Assembly: GCF_007991615.1 (NCBI RefSeq)
Contig: NZ_BJYR01000014.1
Coordinates: 16,289-80,288 of the forward strand
DNA: 64,000 nt
Source of the DNA: Novosphingobium sediminis
Lineage (GTDB): Bacteria; Pseudomonadota; Alphaproteobacteria; Sphingomonadales; Sphingomonadaceae
Direction: 5' to 3'
Shown: positions 55,499 to 64,000 of the stretch, piece after piece
Layout of the letters: each line of letters starts with the position of its first letter
Numbering within the stretch: the first letter of the stretch is position 1
Position numbers and translations under genes: made by a program
The notes under the pieces: generated by a model
Told to the model about the DNA's origin: nothing
What the model saw: only the letters and a program-made list of their open reading frames with translations
Database searches by the model: none

Positions 55499-58000
55499 AT
55501 GGCTCTGCCGCAAAGCTCCGCCGCGCTGGCGCTCGCCCTGCTGCCCTTCCCCGCGCTGGCCGCGGCCGAGCCGCAAGCCGCGTCTGCCCAGCCCACCGAG
55601 GCAGAAGCACCGGGCACCACCGGCGGCATCGATGCCGATGGCGATATCGTTGTCGTCGCCACCCGCGTACGCGGCGAAGTGGAGACCGCTGTCCCGCCGA
55701 TCGTCACGCTCGGCGAAGAGGATATCGCGGCCTATGGCGCCGGTTCGCTCCAGTCGTTGCTCGCAGCTCTCGCGCCGCAGACGGGTTCCGGGCGCGGGCG
55801 CGGCGATGGTTCGCCATCGGTCCTGCTCAATGGCCTGCGCATCGCCAGTTTCCGCGAAATCCGCTCGATCCCGCCCGAGGCGATCAAGCGCGTCGAAGTG
55901 CTGCCAGAGGAAGTCTCGCTCAAATATGGCTTCCGGCCAGATCAGCGCGTCGTCAACTTCATCCTCAAGGACAAGTTCCGCAGCTTCGGCACCGAAACCG
56001 AGGCCAAGCTCCCCGGTGCTGGCGGTTTCAGCGATCTCAGCGAGGAAGTCACGCTCACCCGGATCGACAAGGCCAGCCGGCTCAACCTCACCGGGACGCT
56101 CGAACGCCGCTCACCACTGACCGAGGCGGAGCGCGGCATCGTCCAGCCCGCGATCAGCGGCGCGCAGACCGGCCTGATCGATCCGAAGCAAGGCGATTAC
56201 CGCACCCTCCTCGCCGATGCGCGCAGCGCCATCGTCAATGGCACCTGGGCCAAATCGCTCGGCACCGGCTCCTCGCTCACGCTCAACGGCCTCGTCCAGC
56301 GCAACGACAACCGCAGCCTCAACGGGCTCAACTCGGTAGTGCTGACGGCGCCCGATGGCAGTCTCGTCCAGCGCTCCACCCTGCTGCCCGCACCGCTTGC
56401 CAGCCGCACCGTGGCCGATACCTATTCCGCAGGCGCCACGCTAAATCTTCCGGTCGGCGCGTGGCAGCTGGCGTGGACGGCGGACGGCACGCATGTAGAC
56501 ACCACCACCACGATCGATGCCCGCGCCGATCTCTCCGGGCTGCAGACGCTGGTCGATCAGGGCACGCTTTCCCCCTTCGGCACGCTCCCGGCCGATGCGA
56601 TCCTGCCCACGCCGCAGGGCATTGCGCGCAGCAAGTCGGATACCGCGACCACGCTTGCCACTGTCACCGGAACGCCGCTGCGCCTGCCCGGCGGCCAGAC
56701 CGCGCTTACGCTCAAGGCGGGGTTTGCCTACAATGGCCTACGCTCCTCGGATTCCCGCCAGCTTGGCACCCCGGCCAACCTCAGGCGCGGCGATGCGCAG
56801 GCGGGCTTCAGCCTCGATCTGCCGATCACCAGCCGCCGCGAAAACTTCGGCAGCAAGCTTGGCGACATTTCGCTCAACGTGAATGCCGAAGTGCACAACG
56901 TGTCCGATTTCGGCAGCCTCACGGCATGGGGCGCGGGCGTGACCTGGGGCGTCACCCCCAAGCTGACCTTCGCCGCGAACTACGTCGCCAGCGAGAAGGC
57001 GCCGGGCCTGTCCGATCTCGGCGCGCCGATCACCATCACCACCGGCGTGGCGCTCTATGATTTCACGCTGGGGACCAGTGTCCTCGCCAACGTCATCACC
57101 GGCGGCAATCCCGCGCTCAAGAAGGAGCGCCAGCGCGACATCAAGCTTTCAGCCAACTGGGATCTGCCCATCGGCAAGGAATCCGCGCTGCTGCTCGAAT
57201 ATTTCCGCAACCGTTCGCTCGATACGACGAGCGCCTTCCCGCTGCTCACGCCCGATGTCGAGGCCGCCTTCCCCGGCCGCGTCACCCGCGATGGTGCCGG
57301 CCGCATCGTCAGCGTGGACCAGCGCGCGGTGACGTTTGCCGAAACCACCGGCTCACGCCTGCGCGCCAGCCTCAATTTCGGCGGCCCCTTCGGCAAGCCC
57401 GATCCCAATGCCCGGCGCAGCGCCTTCGCCGGAATGCGCAGGCCCGGCGGCGGCGGACCGGGCGGAAGCGGCCCGCGTCCCAGCGGCGGTGGCGGCAGGG
57501 GCCCCGGCGGCGACGGGCGCGGCCACTGGAACCTCAGCCTCGCCTACACGCAGGAGCTCGACGAGACCGCGCGGATCGTCCCCGGCGGGCGCGTGCTCGA
57601 TCTCCTGAACGGCGATGCCCTGTCCGGTGCCGGTATCTCGCGCAGCAGCGCAACGCTTGAAGGCGGCGGCTTCTACCGCGGCTTCGGCCTGCGCATTTCA
57701 GGCACGTATGCCAGCGGCACCCATGTCGACAGCTCCGGCGTACCGGGCGCGTCTCGTCTCGATTTCGGCGATCTCGCCACCTTGAACGTGCGCGGCTTCA
57801 TTGATCTTGGCCGCATGCCAAAGCTCGTCAGCCGCGCGCAGTTCTTCAAGGGCACGCGCATCGCCATCGGCGTCAACAACCTGTTCGATACCGTCCAGAA
57901 AGTGACCGACCAGACCGGCGCCACACCGCTGCGCTACCAGCGCGGCTACCTCAATCCGGAAGGCCGCGTCTTCAGCATCGAACTGCGGAAGCAGTTTTGA
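55499..58000 (+). CDS. TonB-dependent outer-membrane receptor
   Basis: A protein of 833 residues with a signal peptide (about 1-22), a TonB-box-like DIVVVATR (about 49-56) and a plug (GEEDIAAYGAGSLQSLLAAL). A beta-barrel follows, ending ELRKQF with a terminal Phe. It moves a large ligand across the outer membrane with TonB energy. Between about 640 and 678 there is an unusual Gly/Arg/Pro-rich stretch (RRPGGGGPGGSGPRPSGGGG), low complexity in a barrel loop. Ligand unknown. Confidence 0.88.
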   Translation: MALPQSSAALALALLPFPALAAAEPQAASAQPTEAEAPGTTGGIDADGDIVVVATRVRGEVETAVPPIVTLGEEDIAAYGAGSLQSLLAALAPQTGSGRGRGDGSPSVLLNGLRIASFREIRSIPPEAIKRVEVLPEEVSLKYGFRPDQRVVNFILKDKFRSFGTETEAKLPGAGGFSDLSEEVTLTRIDKASRLNLTGTLERRSPLTEAERGIVQPAISGAQTGLIDPKQGDYRTLLADARSAIVNGTWAKSLGTGSSLTLNGLVQRNDNRSLNGLNSVVLTAPDGSLVQRSTLLPAPLASRTVADTYSAGATLNLPVGAWQLAWTADGTHVDTTTTIDARADLSGLQTLVDQGTLSPFGTLPADAILPTPQGIARSKSDTATTLATVTGTPLRLPGGQTALTLKAGFAYNGLRSSDSRQLGTPANLRRGDAQAGFSLDLPITSRRENFGSKLGDISLNVNAEVHNVSDFGSLTAWGAGVTWGVTPKLTFAANYVASEKAPGLSDLGAPITITTGVALYDFTLGTSVLANVITGGNPALKKERQRDIKLSANWDLPIGKESALLLEYFRNRSLDTTSAFPLLTPDVEAAFPGRVTRDGAGRIVSVDQRAVTFAETTGSRLRASLNFGGPFGKPDPNARRSAFAGMRRPGGGGPGGSGPRPSGGGGRGPGGDGRGHWNLSLAYTQELDETARIVPGGRVLDLLNGDALSGAGISRSSATLEGGGFYRGFGLRISGTYASGTHVDSSGVPGASRLDFGDLATLNVRGFIDLGRMPKLVSRAQFFKGTRIAIGVNNLFDTVQKVTDQTGATPLRYQRGYLNPEGRVFSIELRKQF

Positions 58001-58017
58001 TCGGGCAGTGCTGCGCT

Positions 58018-58428
58018 TCAGGTAGAGGAACGCGGGCGGGACCATCCCTGAAGCGGGCTGCGGCCGTGCCGCCGCGTATGCGCGGCTTCCTGGTTGGCAC
58101 GGGCATCGGCGTGGTGCCGCACATTGACAACGTCATGCAGCGGCAGCGGTTCCTCGAACTGGATGCCGAAGCGCGCGCCTTGCGACCAGATCACGGAGCC
58201 GAACACATCCAGCCCTTCAGCGCAAAGCACCACGCCTGCGCCGACGCTGGGTAGACGGCCCGCGAGCGTCACCCGCGCGCCGGCCTGCGAGAGATCATCG
58301 AGCAGACAGTTTTCCTTCCCGTGCAACAAATGCACGGTCGCCGGAATATAGAGCCGCACGCGGGGACTCGCGCGGCGTCCGGTGATGCGGGCCGTCGGGA
58401 TGATCTGCTTGGAAACAAGTGCGCTCAT
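58018..58428 (-). CDS. PilZ domain protein
   Basis: A protein of 136 residues. RRASPRVRLYIPATVHLL carries the RxxxR of PilZ c-di-GMP binding and CLLDDLSQAGARV the second (D/NxSxxG) motif, followed by a small barrel. Such single-domain PilZ proteins act as c-di-GMP-bound adaptors. ATG 58428 is chosen, as upstream codons lack homology. It converges on the TonB-receptor gene, and lies between it and uvrC. Confidence 0.85.
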   Translation of the reverse strand: MSALVSKQIIPTARITGRRASPRVRLYIPATVHLLHGKENCLLDDLSQAGARVTLAGRLPSVGAGVVLCAEGLDVFGSVIWSQGARFGIQFEEPLPLHDVVNVRHHADARANQEAAHTRRHGRSPLQGWSRPRSST

Positions 58429-58573
58429 GATGCGCGCGTTTGTGCACCCGAACAGTTTAGGCAACCATTGATACGGCACTAGCAGGATTCCCCTATAGGC
58501 TGCGCGCCGCGCGGGGATATCTGCCTGCCGCCCCTCCCCAAGCCCTGCCCGAGCGACTATCTGAGACCGGGCC

Positions 58574-60553
58574 ATGGCGCGCCGCAATCCCCCTCCTCCG
58601 CCCGATAGCCACTCCGGCCCGCAAGTGCCGGAGCCGCTGCTGCCGCAGGCCTCTGAGCGGTTCAACGAGGACAAGGCGACCTCCACCGTCCGTGGCTCGG
58701 ACCAGCCGGATATCGAACGCGGCGTCGCCGCTATCCGCGAAGTCGTCGCCACGCTGAAGCCCAAGCCCGGCGTCTACCGCATGCAGGATGCGCGCGGCGA
58801 TGTGCTCTATGTCGGCAAGGCCCGCGCGCTGAGGAACCGTGTCGCCAATTACACGCAAGTCGATCGCCTGCCCCAGCGGCTGAAACGCATGGTCAGCCAG
58901 ACGCGCTCGATGACCATCGTGACGACCAATTCCGAGGCCGAGGCGCTGCTGCTCGAAGCGCAGCTGATCAAGCGCTATCGCCCGCCCTACAACGTGCTGC
59001 TGCGCGATGATAAATCGTTTCCGTTCATCCTGCTGCGCGCCGATCACGCCTTCCCGCGCATCCAGAAACATCGCGGCGCGCGCCGCGCCAAGGGCAACTA
59101 CTACGGCCCCTTCGCCAGCGCCGGCTCGGTCAACACCACGATCAACGCGCTGCAGAAGCTCTTCCTGCTTCGCAGCTGCAACGATGGCTACATGTCGCGC
59201 CGGGATCGGCCCTGCCTGCTCTATCAGATCAAGCGCTGCTCGGCCCCGTGCGTCGACCGCATCAGCGAGGACGACTACGCCGAACTCGTGCGGCAGGCGA
59301 AGGACTTCCTCGGCGGCAAGTCCGGCGCGGTGCAGAAGGAGATAGAGGCGCAGATGAGCGCCGCCGCCGAAGCGCTCGACTACGAACGCGCCGCCATGCT
59401 GCGGGATCGCCTGCGCGCCGCCACCTTCATTCAGGGCAGTCAGGCGGTGAATGCCGAAGGCGTCGGCAATGCCGACGTGTTCGCCATGGCCAGCAAGGGC
59501 GGCCAGATCGGCATCCAGGCCTTCTTCATTCGCGGCGGCCAGAACTGGGGCCACCGCGCTTTCTTCCCCGGCCATACCGAGGGGCTGGAGGAGCACGAAG
59601 TCATGACCAGCTTCCTCGCCCAGTTCTACGAGGAAGTCCCCCCGCCGCGCCTGATCCTCGTTGACCGGGACCTCCCCGAAGCCGATCTCCTTTCCGAAGC
59701 GCTGCACGGCGCGGCGGGCGGCAAGGTCGAGATCTCGGTCCCCCAGCGCGGTGATCGCCGCCGTCTGATGGAGCAGGCCCAGCGCAACGCGGTCGAAGCG
59801 CTCGAGCGCCGTCTCGCCGAAAGCGGCACCAAGGCGCGCACCTGGCGCGAGATGGCCGAATTCCTCGAACTCGGCGAAGCGCCGCAGCGGGTGGAAGTCT
59901 ACGACAACTCCCACGTGCAAGGCGCCCATGCCCTCGGCGCGATGATCGTCGCGGGGCCGGAAGGCTTCATGACCGGCCAGTACCGCAAGTGGAACATCAA
60001 GACTGCGCAGACCAACGACGATTTCGGGATGATGCGCGAAGTGTTCCAGCGCCGCTTTGCGAAAGCGCAGGACGACGACCCGGACCGCGAAGCCGGCATG
60101 TGGCCCGATCTAGTCCTCATCGATGGCGGCAAGGGCCAGCTTTCAGCCGCGCGCGAAACCTTGGAAGCCATGGGGATCGAAGACGTCACCCTCATCGGCA
60201 TCGCCAAGGGCCCGCACCATGGACGCGAGGGGCGCGAGGTGTTCCACTTCATGGACGGGCGCGAAAAGATGCTCCCCGTGAACTCGCCGGTCCTCTTCCA
60301 CCTCCAGCGCCTGCGTGATGAAGTGCACCGCTTCGCCATCGGCGCGCACCGCGCCAAGCGCAGCCGCGCGATCACCGCCAGCCCGCTCGACGAAGTCCCC
60401 GGCATCGGCCCAGCCCGCAAGCGCGCGCTGCTGCTCCACTTCGGCACTGCCAGCAAAGTCCGCGCCGCCAGCCTCGAAGACCTCCAGCGCGCCCCGGGCG
60501 TCAGCGCCGCCGTCGCGCAGTCCGTCTACGATTTCTACCACCCCGGCGCGTAA
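58574..60553 (+). CDS. uvrC: Excinuclease ABC subunit C
   Basis: A protein of 659 residues. A GIY-YIG nuclease (PKPGVYRMQDARGDVLYVGK) begins near residue 60. A UVR helix (AEALDYERAAMLRDRLRA) lies near 270, an RNase H-like nuclease (VEVYDNSHVQGAHALGAMIV) near 440, and a C-terminal helix-hairpin-helix pair (LDEVPGIGPARKRAL) near 605. It makes both incisions of nucleotide excision repair. It has an N-terminal Pro-rich tail of about 50 residues not found in E. coli. Confidence 0.96.
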   Translation: MARRNPPPPPDSHSGPQVPEPLLPQASERFNEDKATSTVRGSDQPDIERGVAAIREVVATLKPKPGVYRMQDARGDVLYVGKARALRNRVANYTQVDRLPQRLKRMVSQTRSMTIVTTNSEAEALLLEAQLIKRYRPPYNVLLRDDKSFPFILLRADHAFPRIQKHRGARRAKGNYYGPFASAGSVNTTINALQKLFLLRSCNDGYMSRRDRPCLLYQIKRCSAPCVDRISEDDYAELVRQAKDFLGGKSGAVQKEIEAQMSAAAEALDYERAAMLRDRLRAATFIQGSQAVNAEGVGNADVFAMASKGGQIGIQAFFIRGGQNWGHRAFFPGHTEGLEEHEVMTSFLAQFYEEVPPPRLILVDRDLPEADLLSEALHGAAGGKVEISVPQRGDRRRLMEQAQRNAVEALERRLAESGTKARTWREMAEFLELGEAPQRVEVYDNSHVQGAHALGAMIVAGPEGFMTGQYRKWNIKTAQTNDDFGMMREVFQRRFAKAQDDDPDREAGMWPDLVLIDGGKGQLSAARETLEAMGIEDVTLIGIAKGPHHGREGREVFHFMDGREKMLPVNSPVLFHLQRLRDEVHRFAIGAHRAKRSRAITASPLDEVPGIGPARKRALLLHFGTASKVRAASLEDLQRAPGVSAAVAQSVYDFYHPGA

Positions 60554-60700
60554 ATCCCGCCGGAACGTGGTCATCAGCGGGTTAACCGCAAGCCTTGGGT
60601 GGTCGTCCACCATTGATTTCTAACCTCGCGCCTCAGGGAGAATGCCAAACAGGGTGACGAGGCGTGCAGCGTGCCGTCGCCCGATAATGGGGAGCACACG

Positions 60701-61702
60701 ATGCGCACGAACCGCTCTGGATTGATCGTCCGGCCCCTGATCGCCCGGCCCCTGGTCGCCGCCGCGCTGATCGCGCTGGCAACCGCGCCGGCCGCTGCGC
60801 AAGACGCCGCGCCGATCGCAGCAGCGCCAATCCCCAACGGCGTCGGATCGGCATTCGAGCTTACCTTCTGGCAGTCCGTTACCGGCAGCGAGGATCCCGC
60901 AAGCTACGAAGCCTATCTCGCGCGCTATCCTGATGGCACGTTCAGCGGCCTCGCCCGCGCGCGCATCGCGGCGATCCAGCGCTCGATGGCCATGCAGCCC
61001 GCCACGGCGCCCGCGCCCGCTGCTACCCCCGCACCGCCCCCGGCCCCCATGCCGCAGCCCGTGCCAGCCGTGCTGACCGCGCCGCCATCAGCCGCGCCGC
61101 TTGCGCCCACCCCGGCCGCTGCCCCAGTTGTAGTTGCCGAGGCAGGCCCCTCGCCGATGGCCCGCCTCCTCGCGCAATTGCGCGCCGCGAACGGCGAACC
61201 GGCCGCTCAGCCTGCGGTTGCCGCAGCTCCCGTCCAGAGCGAAACCGCCACGAACCCCGGCCTTGCCGCGCCTGTGCCCGCGCCTGCGGTCTATGCCCCC
61301 GCCCCGGCTGCGCCAGCCGCCGCGCTCACCCCGGCTGCCACGCCTGCGGTCAGCTATGCCTCGGCCCGCCCGTTCCTCATGCCAGTGCCCGATGTCGCCC
61401 TGCCGGCCTATTTCTGCAGCAACGATGCGCGTAACCAGTTCCACAACAACGCCTATCGCCCGGCGGTCGAAGTGGCCACGCGCAACAACGAGGCGGCTGT
61501 CGCCTATCTCCGCCAGCTTCAGCAGACCTACGATCGCGGCCAGCTGGGCCGGGATACCGCTGTGCTAAACGCCATTGCCGCCGAAGCGCGCGCCTATCAG
61601 TCCGAAGCTGCACATGCCTATTCGGTTCAGGCCGCGCTGGTGCGCCAGTTCGATGCGATGATGGCAGTGCCGCTGCGCACGTGCGCGGCACCTGCCCAAT
61701 AA
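60701..61702 (+). CDS. Secreted Ala/Pro-rich protein with an FWQS...YEAYLARYP repeat
   Basis: A protein of 333 residues with a signal peptide (about 1-33). The start of the mature part has ELTFWQSVTGSEDPASYEAY, then LARYPDGTFSGLARARI, a repeat unit otherwise seen beside caspase-like and TPR-type domains in bacteria. A long Ala/Pro-rich linker follows, and a C-terminal domain with two cysteines (PAYFCSNDARN and LRTCAAPAQ). ATG 60701 has GGGGAG six bases upstream. The next gene is a paralogue. Confidence 0.75.
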   Translation: MRTNRSGLIVRPLIARPLVAAALIALATAPAAAQDAAPIAAAPIPNGVGSAFELTFWQSVTGSEDPASYEAYLARYPDGTFSGLARARIAAIQRSMAMQPATAPAPAATPAPPPAPMPQPVPAVLTAPPSAAPLAPTPAAAPVVVAEAGPSPMARLLAQLRAANGEPAAQPAVAAAPVQSETATNPGLAAPVPAPAVYAPAPAAPAAALTPAATPAVSYASARPFLMPVPDVALPAYFCSNDARNQFHNNAYRPAVEVATRNNEAAVAYLRQLQQTYDRGQLGRDTAVLNAIAAEARAYQSEAAHAYSVQAALVRQFDAMMAVPLRTCAAPAQ

Positions 61703-61841
61703 GGAAACAGTCAGCTGCCAAGATCGCTCCATATCGGCTTAGAATCTTTACTCTCATGTGATAGGGGAGGTTACCTAACGCGGGCAGGCGGTAGAGAAAC
61801 CGAGGGGCACGGTGGGGAAAAGGGCATCACAAGGGGGACAC

Positions 61842-63101
61842 GTGCGCGGGCGGCATTGGCCAATGCGGTTTGCCGCTGCGTGCGCCATGTTGGCCTTGCC
61901 GCTGGCGACAGCAGCCGTCGCGCAGACTCCGGCAGCGACCGGGGTCGGCTCGCAGTTCGAGCTGACTTTCTGGCAGTCGGTCGAAAGCGGCAACGATGCC
62001 GCGCTTTACGAAGCCTACCTCGCACAGTATCCTAACGGCACGTTCGCGGCGGTCGCGCGGGTCAAACTGGCGAGATTGCGCCAGCTTGCGACCCCCGCTT
62101 CCACGCCAGCGCCCGTCGCCGTTCCGGTTACCGCACCTGCGCAGATCATTGCCCCTGCCCCCGCCGCGCCTGCACCCACTGCGGCACCGGCGCCCGCCCC
62201 GGCCCCAGTTCCAACTCTGGCCCCAACCCCAGCCCCCATCGTCACGGCTGCTGCTGCGCCGCCGGCTGCCAAGCCGGCACCAGCGCCCGCCGCCAAGCAG
62301 GTCCTTTCCGCCAAGGCCGCGCGGTTGGCCGCGCGTCCAGCACCGCAACTCGAAACAGTGCCAAAATCGGATCCTGATTCGGCGCCCTATGTCACTGCGG
62401 CTCTCCCGCCCGAGCCGGAACCCGAAAGCAGCGACGGCGATGCGCTGCGCCGCCTGCTCGGCGCGCTCGGTGATAGCCAGCGGGTCGGCTCGGCTTCGCC
62501 CGCACCGATCGTGGAAGTGGCCGATGTGGCCCAGACAGCAGCAGCGGCACCAGCGGCGGCAGCACCTGCGCCTGCCGCCCCGCTGGCCCTTCCGCCCGCG
62601 CCTGCTGCGGCCCCGGGGCTGTCACCGCCATTCGCCGCAGTGGCTACCGGTCGGATCGTCTCTGTTCCCGATGCGGCCAGGCTCTCGCTGACATCCACGC
62701 CCGCCACCGATCCGCACCCCATTGCCGTCGGTCCGCTGCCCCCGGGCTTTGCGCTGCCGCGCCGCCCGCAGCTCGCCGCGATCCCATTGCTCGCTTTTCC
62801 CGCCAGCTTCTGCTCAGCCGAGGCGCGCAACGCCTTCCACGATAGCTCCTATATCACGGCGGTGGAGGTCGCGAAGCGCAACAACGATGCGACCATCGCC
62901 TACATGCGCCAGTTGCAGGATCTCTACGACAGCAACCAGCTGACCGGCGATTCCAACTCGGTCAATGCCATTGCGGCCGAATCGCAGTCCTACAGCCCCG
63001 TCGCAGCCGCTGCCTTCACTGCCCAATCGACTCTGGTCAGCGCGTTCGGCACGCTGATGGCCGTGCCGATCAGGCCGTGTGAGGCCGCAAGGCAGCCGTG
63101 A
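61842..63101 (+). CDS. Secreted Ala/Pro-rich protein, paralogue of the preceding gene
   Basis: A protein of 419 residues with signal peptide, FELTFWQSVESGNDAALYEA and YLAQYPNGTFAAVARVKL, a Pro/Ala linker of some 200 residues and a C-terminal domain FPASFCSAEARNAFHDSSYI. The C-terminal domains of the two proteins align (FCS.EARN.FH...Y..AVEVA.RNN.A). GTG 61842 has AAGGGGG five bases upstream and fits better than GTG 61812. Both are probably periplasmic or outer-membrane associated. Function unknown. Confidence 0.75.
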   Translation: MRGRHWPMRFAAACAMLALPLATAAVAQTPAATGVGSQFELTFWQSVESGNDAALYEAYLAQYPNGTFAAVARVKLARLRQLATPASTPAPVAVPVTAPAQIIAPAPAAPAPTAAPAPAPAPVPTLAPTPAPIVTAAAAPPAAKPAPAPAAKQVLSAKAARLAARPAPQLETVPKSDPDSAPYVTAALPPEPEPESSDGDALRRLLGALGDSQRVGSASPAPIVEVADVAQTAAAAPAAAAPAPAAPLALPPAPAAAPGLSPPFAAVATGRIVSVPDAARLSLTSTPATDPHPIAVGPLPPGFALPRRPQLAAIPLLAFPASFCSAEARNAFHDSSYITAVEVAKRNNDATIAYMRQLQDLYDSNQLTGDSNSVNAIAAESQSYSPVAAAAFTAQSTLVSAFGTLMAVPIRPCEAARQP

Positions 63102-63946
63102 TCCGTCCCCGGCTTCTGCGCAGCGCCGGACTTGCCGGAGCGCTTGCGCTCGTGCTGGCCCCGGCGGTGGCAGAGGCGCAGGCCGCAGCAGCGGCCTGTC
63201 CCGATGCAGCGACCGTGCAGGCCGCCCGCCTCGTCGAATTCCAGACGATGATGATGGGCGTTGCCGTGCGCTGCCGCCATGTCGGTGTCCCGATCAGCGA
63301 TCACCTCGACGGCATGAACAGCGCGCGCCGCACCATGTTCGCCAGCTCGCACGAGCGCGTCTCCACGTACCTGCGCAGCCTCAACACCAAGTTCGGCGCC
63401 GCCACCGGTGCGCCTCCCCCGCCCGCTCCTGCCGCAACCGCAGCCGCGCCGGCCAAGAAACTGCTCCCCGGCAGCAAGGCTCCCGCCGGAAAGACCCTCG
63501 CCAGCAAGGCACCAGCAGGCAAGCCAACAGCATTCAGGCGCGCTGGCGGCAAGGCGGCCCTCACCGCAAAGGCTTCCGCCACCGCGAACGACAACGCCTC
63601 ACCACAAGACGTTGCAGCAGCCACCCCCGCGCCAAGGTCCGCCGCAATCGGCAAGGGACGCAAGGCCGCGCTCGGCGTGGTGGCTGCCGCCGAACCTGCG
63701 GCTCCCGCCAAGCCCGCCGCCAAGCTATCGCGCCGCACCGATCCCTATGACCGCTACCTCACGATGATCGGCAATCAGTACGGCGGCGGGATCACCACCT
63801 TGCAGCGCTGCAAGGCCTTCGATGCCATCGTGCTCTCGCTGGGCGACAAGACCAACACCGACCGCCTGCTGACGATGGTCTCCTCGTCATTGGTGCAGGC
63901 CACCCTGCTGGAGGCCATCGTCAACTGCCCGGCAGAGAAGAAGTAA
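63098..63946 (+). CDS. Secreted Ala/Lys-rich protein with two conserved ends
   Basis: A protein of 282 residues with a signal peptide ending VAEAQAAAAA. An N-terminal helical region has two cysteines (AACPDA and VRCRHVG). The middle (about 105-215) is low-complexity with Ala/Pro/Lys repeats such as KAPAGK, and a C-terminal helical region has two cysteines (QRCKAFD and VNCPAEKK). The GTG start overlaps the previous stop (GTGA), so the three genes form an operon. I do not recognise the family. Confidence 0.7.
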   Translation: MIRPRLLRSAGLAGALALVLAPAVAEAQAAAAACPDAATVQAARLVEFQTMMMGVAVRCRHVGVPISDHLDGMNSARRTMFASSHERVSTYLRSLNTKFGAATGAPPPPAPAATAAAPAKKLLPGSKAPAGKTLASKAPAGKPTAFRRAGGKAALTAKASATANDNASPQDVAAATPAPRSAAIGKGRKAALGVVAAAEPAAPAKPAAKLSRRTDPYDRYLTMIGNQYGGGITTLQRCKAFDAIVLSLGDKTNTDRLLTMVSSSLVQATLLEAIVNCPAEKK

Positions 63947-63956
63947 GCCTCTTTTG

Positions 63957-63975
63957 CGAACCCCAAGGGGGTTCG
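63957..63975. terminator. Short GC-rich hairpin after the last gene
   Basis: CGAACCCC (63957-63964) pairs with GGGGTTCG (63968-63975) around a three-base loop, 11 bases past the stop of the last gene. No T tract follows, so termination is uncertain. Confidence 0.3.
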
Positions 63976-64000
63976 AAGGCGGCACCGGCCCGCTCCCCCG

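Noticed and set aside
60701..63946. A bacterial caspase (orthocaspase) system
   Set aside because: The YEAYLA-type repeat occurs in such proteins, but no His-Cys caspase domain is encoded in this window.

Overview
The window is a high-GC alphaproteobacterial chromosome segment, most likely from the Sphingomonadales (a Novosphingobium-like genome). The evidence is family content and gene order: a YacG / short RNase E-G / Maf / IF-1 block, HdaA, a DUF2794 gene beside a CysE/EpsC-type serine acetyltransferase, TIGR02186 beside TauE/SafE, a large TonB-dependent receptor, and dispersed inverted repeats of a kind I associate with this order. No tool was run; calls rest on reading motifs, gene order, start sites and frames.

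Bases 1-33228 are ordinary core genome: a truncated ornithine cyclodeaminase, a HerA-like ATPase, a TIGR02186/TauE pair, a small NfrA/NfrB-like glycan pair, NhaA, Dps, a NUDIX hydrolase, DinB, an MFS pump, a GGDEF-EAL protein, a LysR regulator, ApaG, RecO, LeuB, a dolichol-phosphate-mannose-synthase-like/GtrA fusion near a PMT-like mannosyltransferase, MetZ, UbiK, TspO, TlyA, IlvE behind a tiny-ORF leader region, an SDR, CysE, HdaA, PurM and a PurN-YjbR fusion.

Bases about 33303-53041 look like a genomic island of about 19.7 kb. Its right end is a tRNA-Phe gene followed by a tyrosine integrase that carries a one-base frameshift. Its left end carries a 19-nt near-copy of the tRNA 3' end, followed by decayed relaxase and DUF4143 fragments. 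The cargo is coherent. One operon encodes sulfide:quinone oxidoreductase, a DUF2892 membrane protein, a TolC-like channel, an AhpD-like protein, a methyltransferase, a persulfide-dioxygenase-like MBL enzyme and a TauE/SafE exporter. The divergent operon encodes a rhodanese, an HlyD adaptor, an RND pump, an ArsR regulator with the two-cysteine SqrR/BigR arrangement, and a secreted Cys-Gly-Cys protein. Next come cytochrome bd (cydABX), a second ArsR and a 1-Cys peroxiredoxin. I read this as a mobile sulfide/persulfide-resistance module with a built-in tripartite efflux pump and a sulfide-tolerant terminal oxidase.

Bases 53041-64000 return to core genome: YacG, RNase E/G, Maf, IF-1, a TonB-dependent receptor, a PilZ protein, UvrC, and three secreted Ala/Pro-rich proteins, the first two of which share an FWQS...YEAYLA repeat.
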